Source: Alphaproteobacteria bacterium (GTDB lineage: Bacteria; Pseudomonadota; Alphaproteobacteria; Rhizobiales; Rhizobiaceae). Taken from it: a DNA stretch of 64,000 nt. A program made the position numbers and the translations under genes. This document shows positions 26,779-36,476 of the stretch, piece by piece; position 1 is the stretch's first letter; every line of letters starts with the position of its first letter. The stretch is taken from NCBI GenBank assembly GCA_016861165.1, contig BOKV01000019.1, positions 1-64,000 of the forward strand, written 5' to 3'. The notes beneath the pieces were generated by a model. That model searched no databases and had not been told where the DNA came from. It saw nothing but the letters and a program-made list of their open reading frames with translations.

Positions 26779-27429
26779 CTACAGGAAGCGGTTGGTCACC
26801 AGCAGGCCGGGAAAGGCGAAGAGATTGGTCAGGACATGCGCCGCCACCACCCAGAACAGCGATCCGCTGCGCCACGCCACCCAGGTCCAGATGAGGCCGA
26901 GACCGGCCGCGCCGCCGACCAGCGCCAGCGGCCCGCCGTCATAGACGATGCCGTTCGCCAGCGCCAGCGGCACATGCCAGGCGGCAAACAGCCCCCAGCC
27001 GAGCCAGAAGCCGAGCCGTGGCCGGTCGGCGAAACTGGCGAGGAAGCCGCCGCGCCAGGCCGCCTCCTCCAGCGTGCCGTTGACGAGCGCCATGGCGATG
27101 GCGAGCCCGGCGATGGCCGGCGTCAGCGCGCCGAGATGCGGGACCAGCCCGAAGGCGAAGACGGCCGCGACTTGCGCGGCGATTAGCGCCGGCAACCAGC
27201 GGTCCTGCTTGGGGAGGCGCGGTGACCACAACGCCGCACCTGCCGGGCGCAAATGGATCAGCGCCACCGGCAGGCAGAACCCGGCCCAGTAGACGGCAAG
27301 GCTTGCCAGATAGCCCGCCGGACCGCCGAGACTGGCCGTCAGCCACGGTACCAGCACGAGCATCGCCGCGATCAGCGCCGCAGCGTGGCCGACGAGCCAG
27401 CGCTGCCGCCCGGTCAGCCGCTCAGACAA
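26779..27429 (-). CDS. CPBP-family intramembrane protease-like protein
   Basis: 216 residues and about six to seven membrane helices. The CPBP/Abi motifs are present: EEAAWRGGF (EExxxR), FAAWHVPLA (FxxxH) and VVAAHVLTNLF (HxxxN/B). The family includes Rce1-type CAAX proteases and bacteriocin self-immunity proteins. It sits in an operon-like run between ridA and leuB; its 5' end overlaps the ridA stop by 8 bp. Confidence 0.8.
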   Translation of the reverse strand: MSERLTGRQRWLVGHAAALIAAMLVLVPWLTASLGGPAGYLASLAVYWAGFCLPVALIHLRPAGAALWSPRLPKQDRWLPALIAAQVAAVFAFGLVPHLGALTPAIAGLAIAMALVNGTLEEAAWRGGFLASFADRPRLGFWLGWGLFAAWHVPLALANGIVYDGGPLALVGGAAGLGLIWTWVAWRSGSLFWVVAAHVLTNLFAFPGLLVTNRFL

Positions 27430-27817
27430 CGCCGGCGCCGCGCCGCAGCGCGGTGACCTCGATCTCCACCTTCATCTCCGGCCGGATCAGCCCGGCGACG
27501 ATCATGGTCGCCGCCGGCCGGATGTCGGCGAACACCTCGCCGGTCACCTTGAAGACGTCGTCCTTGTAGGCCACGTCGGTGACGACATAGGTGGCGCGCA
27601 CGATGTCGGCGAGCGCGAAGCCGGCCTGCGTCAGCACCCCGGCCAGCGTGGCGAAGATGTTGCGCGCCTGCGCCTCGGCCGTTTCCGGCATCGTCATCGT
27701 CGCGTAGTCGTAGCCGGTGGTGCCGGAGACGAAGCACCAGTCGCCCTGGACGACGGCGCGCGAATAGCCGGCTGCCTTTTCGAACGGCGAACCGGTGGAG
27801 ATGAGCCTGCGCGCCAT
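27422..27817 (-). CDS. RidA-family (YjgF/UK114) protein
   Basis: 131 residues of the Rid trimer family, which deaminates reactive enamine/imine intermediates. Conserved segments are GDWCFVSGTTGYDYATM, QARNIFATLAGVLTQAGFALADIVRATYVVTD and MIVAGLIRPEMKVEIEVTALR. The final arginine of the RidA active site is not in the usual ...IEA.A position, so a Rid2-7 subgroup is possible. It is 11 bp from the leuD stop and overlaps the CPBP gene, so it is cotranscribed with leuD. Confidence 0.85.
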   Translation of the reverse strand: MARRLISTGSPFEKAAGYSRAVVQGDWCFVSGTTGYDYATMTMPETAEAQARNIFATLAGVLTQAGFALADIVRATYVVTDVAYKDDVFKVTGEVFADIRPAATMIVAGLIRPEMKVEIEVTALRRGAGVV

Positions 27818-27828
27818 CACCGGCCGCC

Positions 27829-28437
27829 TCACGCCGCCCACGGCCGCCTTTCGGCCAGGCGCTGTTCATAGCCGGCGATCGCCGGCGCCTTGGCCAGCGT
27901 CTCGCCGATGTCGTCGATGCCGTTGAGCAGCCGGTGCTTGAGGTCGGCGTCGATGTCGAAACGGATGGTGCCGCCGTCCGGCCCCTTGATGGTCTGGCTG
28001 TCGAGGTCGACCGTCAGGGTCGCGTTGGCGCCGCGGCTGGCGTCGTCCATCAGCTTGTCCAGTTCCTCCGCGCTGACCTTGACCGGCAGGATGCCGTTCT
28101 TGAAGCAGTTGTTGTAGAAGATGTCGGCGAACGAGGTCGAGATCACGCAGCGTATGCCGAAGTCGGCGAGCGCCCAAGGCGCGTGCTCGCGGCTGGAGCC
28201 GCAACCGAAATTGTCGCCCGCCACCAGGATGCGCGCATTGCGCCAGGCCGGCTTGTTCAGCACGAAATCGGGGTTCTCCGAGCCGTCGTCGCGATAGCGC
28301 ATCTCGGCGAACAGTCCCTTGCCGAGCCCGGTGCGCCGGATCGTCTTCAGATAGTCCTTCGGGATGATCATGTCGGTGTCGACATTGATGATCGGCATCG
28401 GCGCTGCGACGGCGGTCAGCGTGGTGAACTTTTCCAT
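27829..28437 (-). CDS. leuD: 3-isopropylmalate dehydratase small subunit
   Basis: 202 residues, the usual length. The small swivelling subunit of isopropylmalate isomerase pairs with LeuC (not in this window). Signature residues are [33 protein letters not shown] and [17 protein letters not shown]. It begins a leftward run leuD-ridA-CPBP-leuB. Confidence 0.96.
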   Translation of the reverse strand: MEKFTTLTAVAAPMPIINVDTDMIIPKDYLKTIRRTGLGKGLFAEMRYRDDGSENPDFVLNKPAWRNARILVAGDNFGCGSSREHAPWALADFGIRCVISTSFADIFYNNCFKNGILPVKVSAEELDKLMDDASRGANATLTVDLDSQTIKGPDGGTIRFDIDADLKHRLLNGIDDIGETLAKAPAIAGYEQRLAERRPWAA

Positions 28438-28511
28438 GGGCCTGTTTCTCCTCGCATGGCGCTTCCGGAGCGCCGTTTACACCATGTCCCCGGCCAGCGT
28501 CGAGTGCGCGC

Positions 28512-29690
28512 TCAGATGACGTTGCGCTCGGTCAATGGCCGGCGCTCGCCGACCCGGCCGGGGGCGAACGCAGCGCAATCGATCGTCCGGTAGACGCCGT
28601 GCACGATCAGTTCGGCCAGCGCGCGCGCCGCCGCCGGCGCCTGCTGCACGCCATGGCCGGAAAAGCCGGTCAGGTGAAACAGGTTGGCGACCGCCGGGTC
28701 GCGGCCGATCAGCGCGTTCTGGTCGAAGCGGTTGTAGTCGTAATGGCCGGCCCAGGCGCCCGCCATGCGGACCGCCTCGAACGCCGGCACGCGGGCCGCC
28801 AGCGCCGGCCACACCCTGTCCTCGAACAGGCCGTAGTCGGGCGCGAAGTCGCCGGGATCGGCCGGCCCGTCCTCGCTTGTCGGCGGCGACACGCCGGCGA
28901 TGAAGCCGTCGCCCTCGGGGCGCACCCACACCCCGGTGATGTCGACGGTGAGCGGCATTGGCCCCGCTGCCGTCAGGGGCGGCGCCGCACAGCGGAAGCG
29001 GAACACCGTGCGCTTCCTCGGCTCGACCGGCAGCTCCGCGCCGGCCAGCGCCGCCACCCGGCCGGCGCCCGGTCCGGCCGCGTTGATCACCGCCCCGCAG
29101 GCGATCGCGGTGCCGTCGGCAAGCCGGACGCCGGCGATGCGGCCGCCAGCAAGCGCGAAGCCGGCGACTTCGCCGCGGATTTCGGAAATACCGCGCTGCC
29201 GCCCCACCCGGCGGACGGCGCCGAGCACGCTCCACGGGTCGAACCAGCCCTCGCCCGACAGGCCGGTCGCGCCCGCGGCGATGCCGTCGACATTGAGCCA
29301 CGGGTGGCGCGCCTTGAGCGCCTGCGGTCCCTCCAATGCGATGTCCGCGCCCTCGGCAAGCTGAACGGCGTGATTGGCCGTCAGCGTGGCGAGCCCCTCG
29401 GTCGACGCGAGGATCAGATAGCCGCGCTCGACCAGGCCGGCGCCAACCCCGAAGCGGGTTTCGAACTGACGGTAGAAGTCGAGCGAGGCGCGCGACAGGC
29501 GGATGTTCTCCGGTGTCGAGAACTGCTGGCGGATGCCGGCCGCCGACAGCGCCGTTGCCGCCCGGGCAAACCCGGTGTCGCGTTCGACGACGCCGATGCG
29601 GCCGCCAAATCCTTCCTCGGCCAGGAAGCGGGCCGCCATCGCCCCCATGATGGCGCCGCCGACGATGACGATGTCGAAGCTTTCGGACAC
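28512..29690 (-). CDS. FAD-dependent oxidoreductase (DAO family)
   Basis: 392 residues. The N-terminal Rossmann fold is DIVIVGGAIMGAMAARFLA, with ALSAAGIRQQFSTPENIRLS typical of the sarcosine/dimethylglycine/glycine oxidase-like D-amino-acid oxidase superfamily. The C-terminal FAD loop is FSGHGVQQAPAAARALAEL. The substrate is unknown; a secondary amine or amino acid is likely. It is separate from the sox operon. The divergent CoA-ester lyase begins 63 bp away. Confidence 0.85.
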   Translation of the reverse strand: MSESFDIVIVGGAIMGAMAARFLAEEGFGGRIGVVERDTGFARAATALSAAGIRQQFSTPENIRLSRASLDFYRQFETRFGVGAGLVERGYLILASTEGLATLTANHAVQLAEGADIALEGPQALKARHPWLNVDGIAAGATGLSGEGWFDPWSVLGAVRRVGRQRGISEIRGEVAGFALAGGRIAGVRLADGTAIACGAVINAAGPGAGRVAALAGAELPVEPRKRTVFRFRCAAPPLTAAGPMPLTVDITGVWVRPEGDGFIAGVSPPTSEDGPADPGDFAPDYGLFEDRVWPALAARVPAFEAVRMAGAWAGHYDYNRFDQNALIGRDPAVANLFHLTGFSGHGVQQAPAAARALAELIVHGVYRTIDCAAFAPGRVGERRPLTERNVI

Positions 29691-29753
29691 GCAAGCTCTC
29701 TATCCGGTTTGCCGGCCCTTGCAAATCGCCGGCGAACGCGGAAAAACCCGGTC

Positions 29754-30623
29754 ATGGTCTTCATCGTCCCCGATTGGCGGCCGCGCCGCTCGGTGCTGTT
29801 CGTGCCGGCCGCCAACGCCCGCGCCATCGACAAGGTGGCGGCGCTGGCAGCCGACGCGATTATCTTCGACCTGGAGGATTCGGTCGGCCCCGGCGAGCGC
29901 GAAGCCGCCCGCGCCAACCTCGCCGGGCGGGTGCGCGGTGGCGGTTTCGGCCGGCGCGAGGTCGTCGTCCGGGTTTCGGCCGCCGACAGCGCCGAATTCG
30001 ACGGTGATCTTGCCGCCGCGCTCGCCTGCGCGCCCGACGCGGTGCTGCTGCCCAAGATCGACGACGCCGCCACGCTGCGCGCGATCGCCGACCGCCTGGC
30101 CGCGGCCGCGGCGCCCGCCCGCCTGTGGGCGATGGTCGAGACGCCGCGCGCGATCCTCGCCATCGCCGCCATCGCCGCCGCCGATCCGCGTCTGGCCTGC
30201 CTCGTCGTCGGGCCCAACGATCTCGCCAGGCTGACCGGCGTCGCCATGCGGCCGGGCCGCGCCGCGCTGGTGCCGTGGCTGATGGTCATCGTCGCCGCCG
30301 CGCGCGGCTTCGGCCTTGCCGTGCTCGACGGCGTCTACAACAATTTCCGCGACGTCGAGGGCTTCGCCGCCGAATGCGCGCAAGCGGTCGAGCTCGGCTT
30401 CGACGGCAAGACGCTGATCCACCCGGCCCAGATCGAGGCGGCCAATCGCGCCTTCGCGCCGGCGCCGGCCGAACTGGAGCGCGCCCGGCGCATCGTCGCC
30501 GCCTATGCCGACCCGGCCAATGCCGGTCGCGGCGCGCTGGCACTCGACGGCGAGATGGTCGAGCGCCTGCATCTGGAGCAGGCCCGCCAGCTCCTCGCCG
30601 CCGAGACCATGCTGAAGTCATGA
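29754..30623 (+). CDS. HpcH/HpaI aldolase/citrate lyase family (CoA-ester lyase)
   Basis: 289 residues, TIM-barrel CitE-like lyase. Visible are RSVLFVPAANARAIDKVAALAADAIIFDLEDSVGP, with the metal-binding acidic residues, LWAMVETPRAILAI, and FDGKTLIHPAQIEAANRAF. Likely substrates are malyl-, citramalyl- or mesaconyl-type CoA esters. No partner genes of an ethylmalonyl-CoA or glyoxylate cycle are adjacent, so the reaction is unresolved. The ATG (MVFIVPDW) is the first in the frame after the divergent promoter region. Confidence 0.85.
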   Translation: MVFIVPDWRPRRSVLFVPAANARAIDKVAALAADAIIFDLEDSVGPGEREAARANLAGRVRGGGFGRREVVVRVSAADSAEFDGDLAAALACAPDAVLLPKIDDAATLRAIADRLAAAAAPARLWAMVETPRAILAIAAIAAADPRLACLVVGPNDLARLTGVAMRPGRAALVPWLMVIVAAARGFGLAVLDGVYNNFRDVEGFAAECAQAVELGFDGKTLIHPAQIEAANRAFAPAPAELERARRIVAAYADPANAGRGALALDGEMVERLHLEQARQLLAAETMLKS

Positions 30624-30698
30624 CGGGTCCCAAATGATCATCGCGCGCAGGGCTGTCCGCCGCTCGCCGTCGGGGCTTGCGGTGCCTTTTGCCTGCCT

Positions 30699-31397
30699 TC
30701 AGGGGCGCGCCGCGCGCGGGTCGGCCTCGGCCATGGCCATGGCGAAATCGCCGGTCTGAGGGTCCATCAGCCACAGCTGGCCGGCGGCGATGTCGAACCA
30801 GGCGCCATGCAGGCGCAGGCGGGAGGTCGCGACCAGTTCGCGCACGCAGGGAAAGGTCATCAGGTTGGCGAGCGAGTTGCGGATGGAGGCCTCCTCCAGC
30901 GCGCGCTGGCGCGCCGCCGCCGAACCCGGCTCCTCGCAGCGGATGTCGGCTGTGGCCGGCTCCAGCAGGCTCATCCACTTGCCGATGAAGTCGCCCGGCG
31001 ACAGCGGCTCGCCGGCGCCCTCCTCGCGGCTGGCGCGGAAGGCATGCACGCCGCCGCAGCGGCCGTGGCCCATGACCACGATGTGGCGCACCTTCAGCGC
31101 CTGGACGGCGAATTCGAGCGCGGCCGAGGTGCCGTGATGGACCCCGTCGGGCGCATAGGGCGGCACCAGATTGGCGACGTTGCGCACGACGAAGATCTCG
31201 CCCGGCGCCGCGTCGAATACGACCTCCGGCGCGGCGCGCGAATCGCAGCAGGCGACGATCATCACCTCCGGCTTCTGGCCGGTGGCGGCGAGCCGCTCGA
31301 AACGCTCGCGCTCATGGCGGAGCCGGCCGTAATAGAAGGCCTTGTAGCCGTCGACGAGACGGCTCGGGAAACCGGGCTCCACCTGCGGTCGGGGCAT
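30699..31397 (-). CDS. Beta-class carbonic anhydrase
   Basis: 232 residues. It interconverts CO2 and bicarbonate. Zinc ligands and the dyad are visible: ACCDSRA (Cys51, Asp53, Arg55) and VVMGHGRCGGVHA (His111, Cys114). The ATG at 31397 (MPRPQVEPGF) follows AGGACAG and matches the family start; the frame extends another 27 codons upstream without similarity. It is part of a leftward series with DUF429 and pdxY upstream. Confidence 0.93.
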   Translation of the reverse strand: MPRPQVEPGFPSRLVDGYKAFYYGRLRHERERFERLAATGQKPEVMIVACCDSRAAPEVVFDAAPGEIFVVRNVANLVPPYAPDGVHHGTSAALEFAVQALKVRHIVVMGHGRCGGVHAFRASREEGAGEPLSPGDFIGKWMSLLEPATADIRCEEPGSAAARQRALEEASIRNSLANLMTFPCVRELVATSRLRLHGAWFDIAAGQLWLMDPQTGDFAMAMAEADPRAARP

Positions 31398-31500
31398 CGT
31401 TCTGTCCTGCGGCGCGCAACACTCGGCAAGGGGTCGTCTACGACGAAACGGCGGGCCAGGCAACGCCGCCGTCTCCACGAGGGGCCTGCGTGGTGTGGCG

Positions 31501-32217
31501 TCAGGCCCAGATCGCCATGCGGGCGCCCGCTTCGGTCATGCGCGGCGGATCGGGGAAGGGCCGCGCCAGACCGGCGGCGATGCGGCGGGCGATCATGAAG
31601 CAGGCACAGGCGTCGACGAGATCGTCGATCGCCGCTCCGCGCGGCGGCTCGCGGTCAAGGATCGGCCGGGCAAGGCCGAGCGAGGCGAGCAGGTCCCGGC
31701 GCTCGGCGATGCCCCGCGGATTGACGCGCCCCTTGATCTTCTTCGGCGTCATCATCGCCCGCCCGCCGTTGAGCCGCCAGAAGGCCAGTTCGGGATGGAC
31801 CTCGAAGACGCGGGCTTCGAGCGCGCGAGTCATCAGCGCGTCGATCTCGCGAATCCGGGCAAACAGCGCGAAGCTCTGGCGGGAGACCTTGCGCGGCGGG
31901 TCGGAGGTGGCGAGCGCGGCGGCGCAGGCAGCGCGGTAGTCGGGCGCGTAGACGGCGGCACGGGAAGGAATGGCGAACACGCTGGACTGGCGGTCGCCGA
32001 GGTGGCGGCGGGCGGCCTGCTCGGGGCCGCGGCCGCCGCCACCGATGCGCTCCGGCAGGCCGATCGGCATGTCGACGGCGACCATCGCATTGTCGGGGAG
32101 CGCGGCGAGCAGCGCGGCAAACGCGGGGAAGACGCGCACCTCGCCGGCGCCGGCCGCCTCGCCGACGACCGCGATCCAGCCGGCGCGGCAGCCGTCGACG
32201 CCGACGAGCGCGCTCAT
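31501..32217 (-). CDS. DUF429-family protein
   Basis: 238 residues beginning MSALVGVDGCRAGWIAVV and containing AVDMPIGLPE and RAAVYAPDYRAAC, the pattern of DUF429 (a predicted RNase H-like nuclease fold). The conserved acidic residues (Asp8 and Asp in VDMPIG) fit an RNase H-like catalytic site. Its ATG overlaps the pdxY stop by 4 bp, so it is coupled to the pyridoxal kinase. No demonstrated function. Confidence 0.8.
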   Translation of the reverse strand: MSALVGVDGCRAGWIAVVGEAAGAGEVRVFPAFAALLAALPDNAMVAVDMPIGLPERIGGGGRGPEQAARRHLGDRQSSVFAIPSRAAVYAPDYRAACAAALATSDPPRKVSRQSFALFARIREIDALMTRALEARVFEVHPELAFWRLNGGRAMMTPKKIKGRVNPRGIAERRDLLASLGLARPILDREPPRGAAIDDLVDACACFMIARRIAAGLARPFPDPPRMTEAGARMAIWA

Positions 32218-33092
32218 CGCACCAGGGCTCCCGGCACGACGACACGGCGCAGATGCACGCTCGCCGAAGGCTGGACGATGGCGCCACGGTCGGCGGCCAG
32301 CATCAGTTCGCCGCTGCCGCGCCTGGCGGCGCGGGCAACACATTCGAACACCGAAGCCGACGCCCGCTCGAGTGCCCTCGGCCCTGCCTCGCCGGCGAGC
32401 AGGCGGGCGAGCAGCAGGGCGGCGAACAGGTCACCCGGCCCGTTCGGCGGGCCGTCGAGGCGGGGATGCTCGGCGACGACAGCGCCCTCGGGCTCGATCA
32501 GCAGGTTGGCAATGCGGCCGCGCATCAGCGCCGGCGCCGAGGTGACGACGAGGCGCGGCGGGCCGACACGCCGGGCAAGCTCGGCCGTCGCCGCGAGGTC
32601 GCCTGGCAGGGGGCCGCCGGCGAGCCAGGCCAGCTCGTGGAGGTTCGGCGTCGCCCAGTCGGCCCCGGCCAGCAGGTGGTCGCGAATCGCCGCGGCCACG
32701 TCGGCGCCGACATAGAGGCCGCCGGCGTCGCCCACGATCGGATCGCACAGGTGGATCAGGCCGGGCCGGCGCCGGCGCAATTCGGCAACAAAGCGGCCGG
32801 TCGCCTCGGCCTGGCCGGCCGAGCCCATGTAGCCGGTCAGCACGGCGCCGACCTCGCCGAGCCACGGGCTGTCGAGCAGGTCGGCGAGAAAGGCGGAAAA
32901 TTGTTCCGGCTCCGGTTCGATCCTTGTGGAAGGGCCATGCCCGGGATGGAAGGGCAGCGACACCGTGTTGACCGCCCAGACCGGCAGACCCAGTGTCTGG
33001 CAGGCAAAGACGACGGCTCGGTTGCCGACCGCCCCGCGCGCGACATGGCTCGATATGGAGACGATCGCCGGCAGTGGCCCGCGCGCGGTCAT
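32214..33092 (-). CDS. pdxY: Pyridoxal kinase
   Basis: 292 residues of the ribokinase-like fold. It phosphorylates pyridoxal in the PLP salvage pathway. Conserved are SISSHVARGAVGNRA at the N-terminus, LTGYMGSAGQ, HLCDPIVGDAGGLYV and the anion hole/catalytic GPPNGPGDLFAALLLARLL (GTGD-like loop with Asp). It overlaps the downstream DUF429 gene and the upstream 83-residue membrane protein by 4 bp each, so three genes are translationally coupled. Confidence 0.9.
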   Translation of the reverse strand: MTARGPLPAIVSISSHVARGAVGNRAVVFACQTLGLPVWAVNTVSLPFHPGHGPSTRIEPEPEQFSAFLADLLDSPWLGEVGAVLTGYMGSAGQAEATGRFVAELRRRRPGLIHLCDPIVGDAGGLYVGADVAAAIRDHLLAGADWATPNLHELAWLAGGPLPGDLAATAELARRVGPPRLVVTSAPALMRGRIANLLIEPEGAVVAEHPRLDGPPNGPGDLFAALLLARLLAGEAGPRALERASASVFECVARAARRGSGELMLAADRGAIVQPSASVHLRRVVVPGALVR

Positions 33093-33340
33093 TTCAGCCC
33101 GTAGGTGGCGACGAGATAGATTGCCAGGCCGATGAAGGCGATGAGCGCGAGGCCGCGACCGATGCGCTTGCCGATGACCTCGATGGCGTCGTCGCCGGCG
33201 CTGTCCTCGGCCTTGAAATGGGCGGCGACCCGCCCGGCGGTGCGGGCGAGGCCCGAGCTGCCGATCGTCTCGGAATCGCGGTCGACACGCTCGAGAATGC
33301 GCCGTGCCTCCCTGCGCCTTTCGCCATCCCTGTCGGTCAT
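33089..33340 (-). CDS. Small single-pass membrane protein
   Basis: 83 residues. A charged N-terminal half (MTDRDGERRREARRILERV) is followed by a segment AGRVAAHFKAEDSAGDDAIE and one C-terminal membrane helix (LALIAFIGLAIYLVATYGLK). No known domain is recognised. It overlaps pdxY by 4 bp. The ATG at 33340 is preferred over longer in-frame starts that add Pro/Gly-rich sequence. Confidence 0.6.
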   Translation of the reverse strand: MTDRDGERRREARRILERVDRDSETIGSSGLARTAGRVAAHFKAEDSAGDDAIEVIGKRIGRGLALIAFIGLAIYLVATYGLK

Positions 33341-33442
33341 CACGCTGCCTCGTCGCGGCCCGGCGCCATTATTGGCACCGACCGGCGGCCCGGACAATGC
33401 GCGCGGGCCGGGCGACGCCCGGGGCCATGCCGTCAAACCTCA

Positions 33443-35350
33443 TCAGGCGACGATGCCGCGCTCGCGCATCGACTGCTGCAGCTCGTCGAGGATCAGCGGA
33501 TCGTCGATCGTCGCCGGCATCTTCCAGTCCTCGCCATCGGCGATCTTCTGCATGGTGCCGCGCAGGATTTTGCCGGAGCGCGTCTTCGGCAGGCGCTTGA
33601 CGGTGATCACCGTCTTCAGCGCCGCCACCGGTCCGATGCGCTCGCGCACCAGGGCAACGATCTCCTTCTCGATGGCGGCCGGCTCGCGCGCCACGCCGGC
33701 CTTGAGGATCACGAAACCGACCGGGACCTGGCCCTTCAGCCGGTCGGCAATGCCGACCACGGCGCATTCGGCCACGTCGCGGTGGGAGGCAATCACCTCC
33801 TCCATGGCACCGGTCGACAGCCGGTGGCCGGCCACGTTGATGATGTCGTCGGTGCGCGACATGATGTAGAGATAGCCGTCGTCGTCGATGAAGCCGGCAT
33901 CGGCCGTCTTGTAGTAGCCGGGGAACTCTTCCAGATAGGCCTGACGGAAGCGCTGGTCGGCGTTCCACAGCGTCGGCAGGCAGCCGGGCGGCAGCGGCAG
34001 CTTGACGACAATGTTGCCGAGCCGGTTGGCCGCCAGCCGGTTGCTCGCGTCATCGACCACCTGCACGTCGTAGCCGGGCATTGGCACTGTCGGCGAACCG
34101 TATTTGACCGGCAGCTGGCCAAGCCCGACCGGGTTGGCGGCGATCGCCCAGCCGGTCTCGGTCTGCCACCAGTGATCGATGACCGGTACCGAAAGCTGGC
34201 GCTCGGCCCACTGGACGGTATCCGGATCGGCGCGCTCGCCGGCGAGGAACAGGGTGCGGAAACCGGACAGGTCGTAGCCGGCGATCAGCCTGCCGTCCGG
34301 GTCCTCCTTCTTGATGGCGCGAAAGGCGGTCGGCGCGGTGAAGAGGGCGGCGACGTCGTGCTCGGCGACGACGCGCCAGAATGCGCCGGCATCGGGCGTG
34401 CCGACCGGCTTGCCCTCGTACAGCACCGTCGTGCAGCCGGCGAGCAGCGGTGCGTAGACGATGTAGGAGTGGCCGACCACCCAGCCGACATCGGAAGCGG
34501 CCCAGAACACCTCGCCCGGCTCCATGCCGTAAACCGCCTTCATCGACCACCTGAGCGCAACCATGTGGCCGCCATTGTCGCGCACGACCCCCTTGGGCTG
34601 GCCGGTCGTCCCGGAAGTGTAGAGGATGTAGAGCGGATCGGTCGCCGCCACCGGCTCGCACGGCACGCGGGCGCCGTTGGCCAGCGCCTCGCCGACCAGC
34701 TGGGCGTAGTCGTGATCGCGTCCGGCGACGAGGTCGCAGCGCTGCTGTTCGCGCTGGAGGATGATGGTCGCTTCTGGTTTGTGCGACGACAGCTCGATGG
34801 CCCGGTCGAGCAGCGGCTTGTAGGCGACGACGCGGCCCGGCTCGAGCCCGCACGAGGCCGAGATGACCAGCTTCGGCGCGGCGTCCTCGATGCGGGTCGC
34901 CAGTTCGGCCGCGGCAAAGCCGCCGAACACCACCGAATGGATGGCGCCGATGCGCGCGCAGGCGAGCATGGCCACGGCCGCCTGCGGCACCATCGGCATG
35001 TAGACGATGACGCGGTCGCCCCTGGCGACACCCATCCGGCGCATCACATGGGCGAGCGCGTTGACCTCGGCCAGCAGCTCCTGGAAGCTGATGGTGCGCT
35101 TGGTGCCGGTTACCGGGCTGTCATAGATGATCGCCGCCTGGCCGGTGCGGCCGCGCTCGACGTGGCGGTCGACGCAATTGTAGCAGGTGTTGCAGGTGGC
35201 GCCGACGAACCAGCGGCCATAGACGCCGGCCGCAGGGTCGAAGACCCTGGCGGCGGGCTCGATCCAGTCGATCTCGGCCGCGGCCGCAGCCCAGAACGCC
35301 TCCGGATCCTTCCGCCATTTCGCGTAGGTGTCGGCGTAGGTCGATGGCAT
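33443..35350 (-). CDS. prpE: Propionyl-CoA synthetase (acetyl-CoA synthetase family)
   Basis: 635 residues of the AMP-forming acyl-CoA synthetase family. It starts TYADTYAKWRKDPEAFWAAAA, typical of PrpE/short-chain Acs-like enzymes. ATP motifs YTSGTTGQPKG and DHWWQTETGWAI, and the catalytic Lys in LPKTRSGKILRGTM (target of acetylation) are present. Strong GGAGG 6 nt before the ATG fixes the start. Substrate preference for propionate over acetate is inferred from overall similarity to PrpE. It is probably not coupled to its neighbours. Confidence 0.9.
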   Translation of the reverse strand: MPSTYADTYAKWRKDPEAFWAAAAAEIDWIEPAARVFDPAAGVYGRWFVGATCNTCYNCVDRHVERGRTGQAAIIYDSPVTGTKRTISFQELLAEVNALAHVMRRMGVARGDRVIVYMPMVPQAAVAMLACARIGAIHSVVFGGFAAAELATRIEDAAPKLVISASCGLEPGRVVAYKPLLDRAIELSSHKPEATIILQREQQRCDLVAGRDHDYAQLVGEALANGARVPCEPVAATDPLYILYTSGTTGQPKGVVRDNGGHMVALRWSMKAVYGMEPGEVFWAASDVGWVVGHSYIVYAPLLAGCTTVLYEGKPVGTPDAGAFWRVVAEHDVAALFTAPTAFRAIKKEDPDGRLIAGYDLSGFRTLFLAGERADPDTVQWAERQLSVPVIDHWWQTETGWAIAANPVGLGQLPVKYGSPTVPMPGYDVQVVDDASNRLAANRLGNIVVKLPLPPGCLPTLWNADQRFRQAYLEEFPGYYKTADAGFIDDDGYLYIMSRTDDIINVAGHRLSTGAMEEVIASHRDVAECAVVGIADRLKGQVPVGFVILKAGVAREPAAIEKEIVALVRERIGPVAALKTVITVKRLPKTRSGKILRGTMQKIADGEDWKMPATIDDPLILDELQQSMRERGIVA

Positions 35351-35441
35351 TGATGTCCTCCGGCGGTCCTGGCTGGTCTTTTTCGGGGCACCATAGGCAG
35401 CCGGTCGGGCCGAGTCCATCGGACAAAAGGCGGCAGCGGCG

Positions 35442-36191
35442 CTAGCCTGGCGGGGCGTCGCCCGCCTCCAGCCCGGCGATGTAGCGGGCGAGATTGGCGG
35501 CCCACTCGCGATAGCCGTCCTGGGAGGCGTGGAAACCGTCGGCAGAGAAGTTCCCGGCGAGCGGGCGCCATTCGGGCGCCGGCGCCAGCGCGCCGCGCTC
35601 CTGGCAGAGGACGCGGCCGACATGATCGATCAGTCGCGAGCGGACGCCGAGGATGCGATTCAGCGGGAACGGCAGGGCCGGCATGTCCTTCATGTCGAGG
35701 ACGCCCGACCAGATGATGGTGGCGGCCGGAAAGCGCGCCTTCAGTGTGTAGAGCAGCGTGCCGAAGTCGCGCTTGAAGCGCCGCCCGGAGTGAAAGTTCT
35801 TGGCATCGTTGGTGCCGATGTTGAGCGCGATGTAGTGAAAATCGCGCGGCTCGATATGCGGGACCACATGGTCGCGGATATGGGCTGCGGTAGCGCTGTT
35901 CATGCCGGCGATGCGGGCGGTGACCGGCCGGCCGGTGATCGCGTGCAGCATCGCCGGCAGATGCCCGGCGAAACTCTGCTCGATCGCCTCGACGCCGACG
36001 CCGGCGGCCGACGAATCGCCGACGATGAGCAGGCGCAGCGGCTCGCCGGCGCCGGCGTGGCCGACATGGCCCGGATTGGCCGGCGGCGCCATGCGGCGGG
36101 TGCGCCGGCGCACGCCGAGCCCCTGCCAGACATAGACCGGCAGGGCGATCCAGGTCAGAAGGACGGCGGCGGCGGGCGGGCGCGGGGTCAT
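35442..36191 (-). CDS. SGNH/GDSL-family hydrolase
   Basis: 249 residues. There is an N-terminal hydrophobic segment, then the SGNH blocks: LLIVGDSSAAGVG (nucleophile Ser), GMNSATAAHI, LNIGTNDAKN and the catalytic Asp/His in ADGFHASQDGY. It is probably a periplasmic or membrane-anchored esterase. The ATG at 36191 is the last in-frame ATG before the hydrophobic segment; the longer frame is Arg-rich and unsupported. Confidence 0.83.
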   Translation of the reverse strand: MTPRPPAAAVLLTWIALPVYVWQGLGVRRRTRRMAPPANPGHVGHAGAGEPLRLLIVGDSSAAGVGVEAIEQSFAGHLPAMLHAITGRPVTARIAGMNSATAAHIRDHVVPHIEPRDFHYIALNIGTNDAKNFHSGRRFKRDFGTLLYTLKARFPAATIIWSGVLDMKDMPALPFPLNRILGVRSRLIDHVGRVLCQERGALAPAPEWRPLAGNFSADGFHASQDGYREWAANLARYIAGLEAGDAPPG

Positions 36192-36476
36192 CGCCGCTCT
36201 ATAGTATCGCCGGCCCGGCGATTGGAAGGGGCGACAGGGTTTCGGCGGGTTTCGGCGGCTTCGACTACGGCCGCCGCATCTGTCCGATGACGGCTCGCGC
36301 GCCCGCAACGAACCGGAAACGAACCGCCAACCGTTTGACGCGCGGCGCGCTTCCTGCCATTCATTCACCGCATTTCGGTGACTGAATCAGTCCAGTCGGG
36401 ACGCGGTCAGCGTTTTGTTAACCATAATGGTCCTAAATGGACCGGGAAACCAATCTATTGGCGGGCGAAATAGATC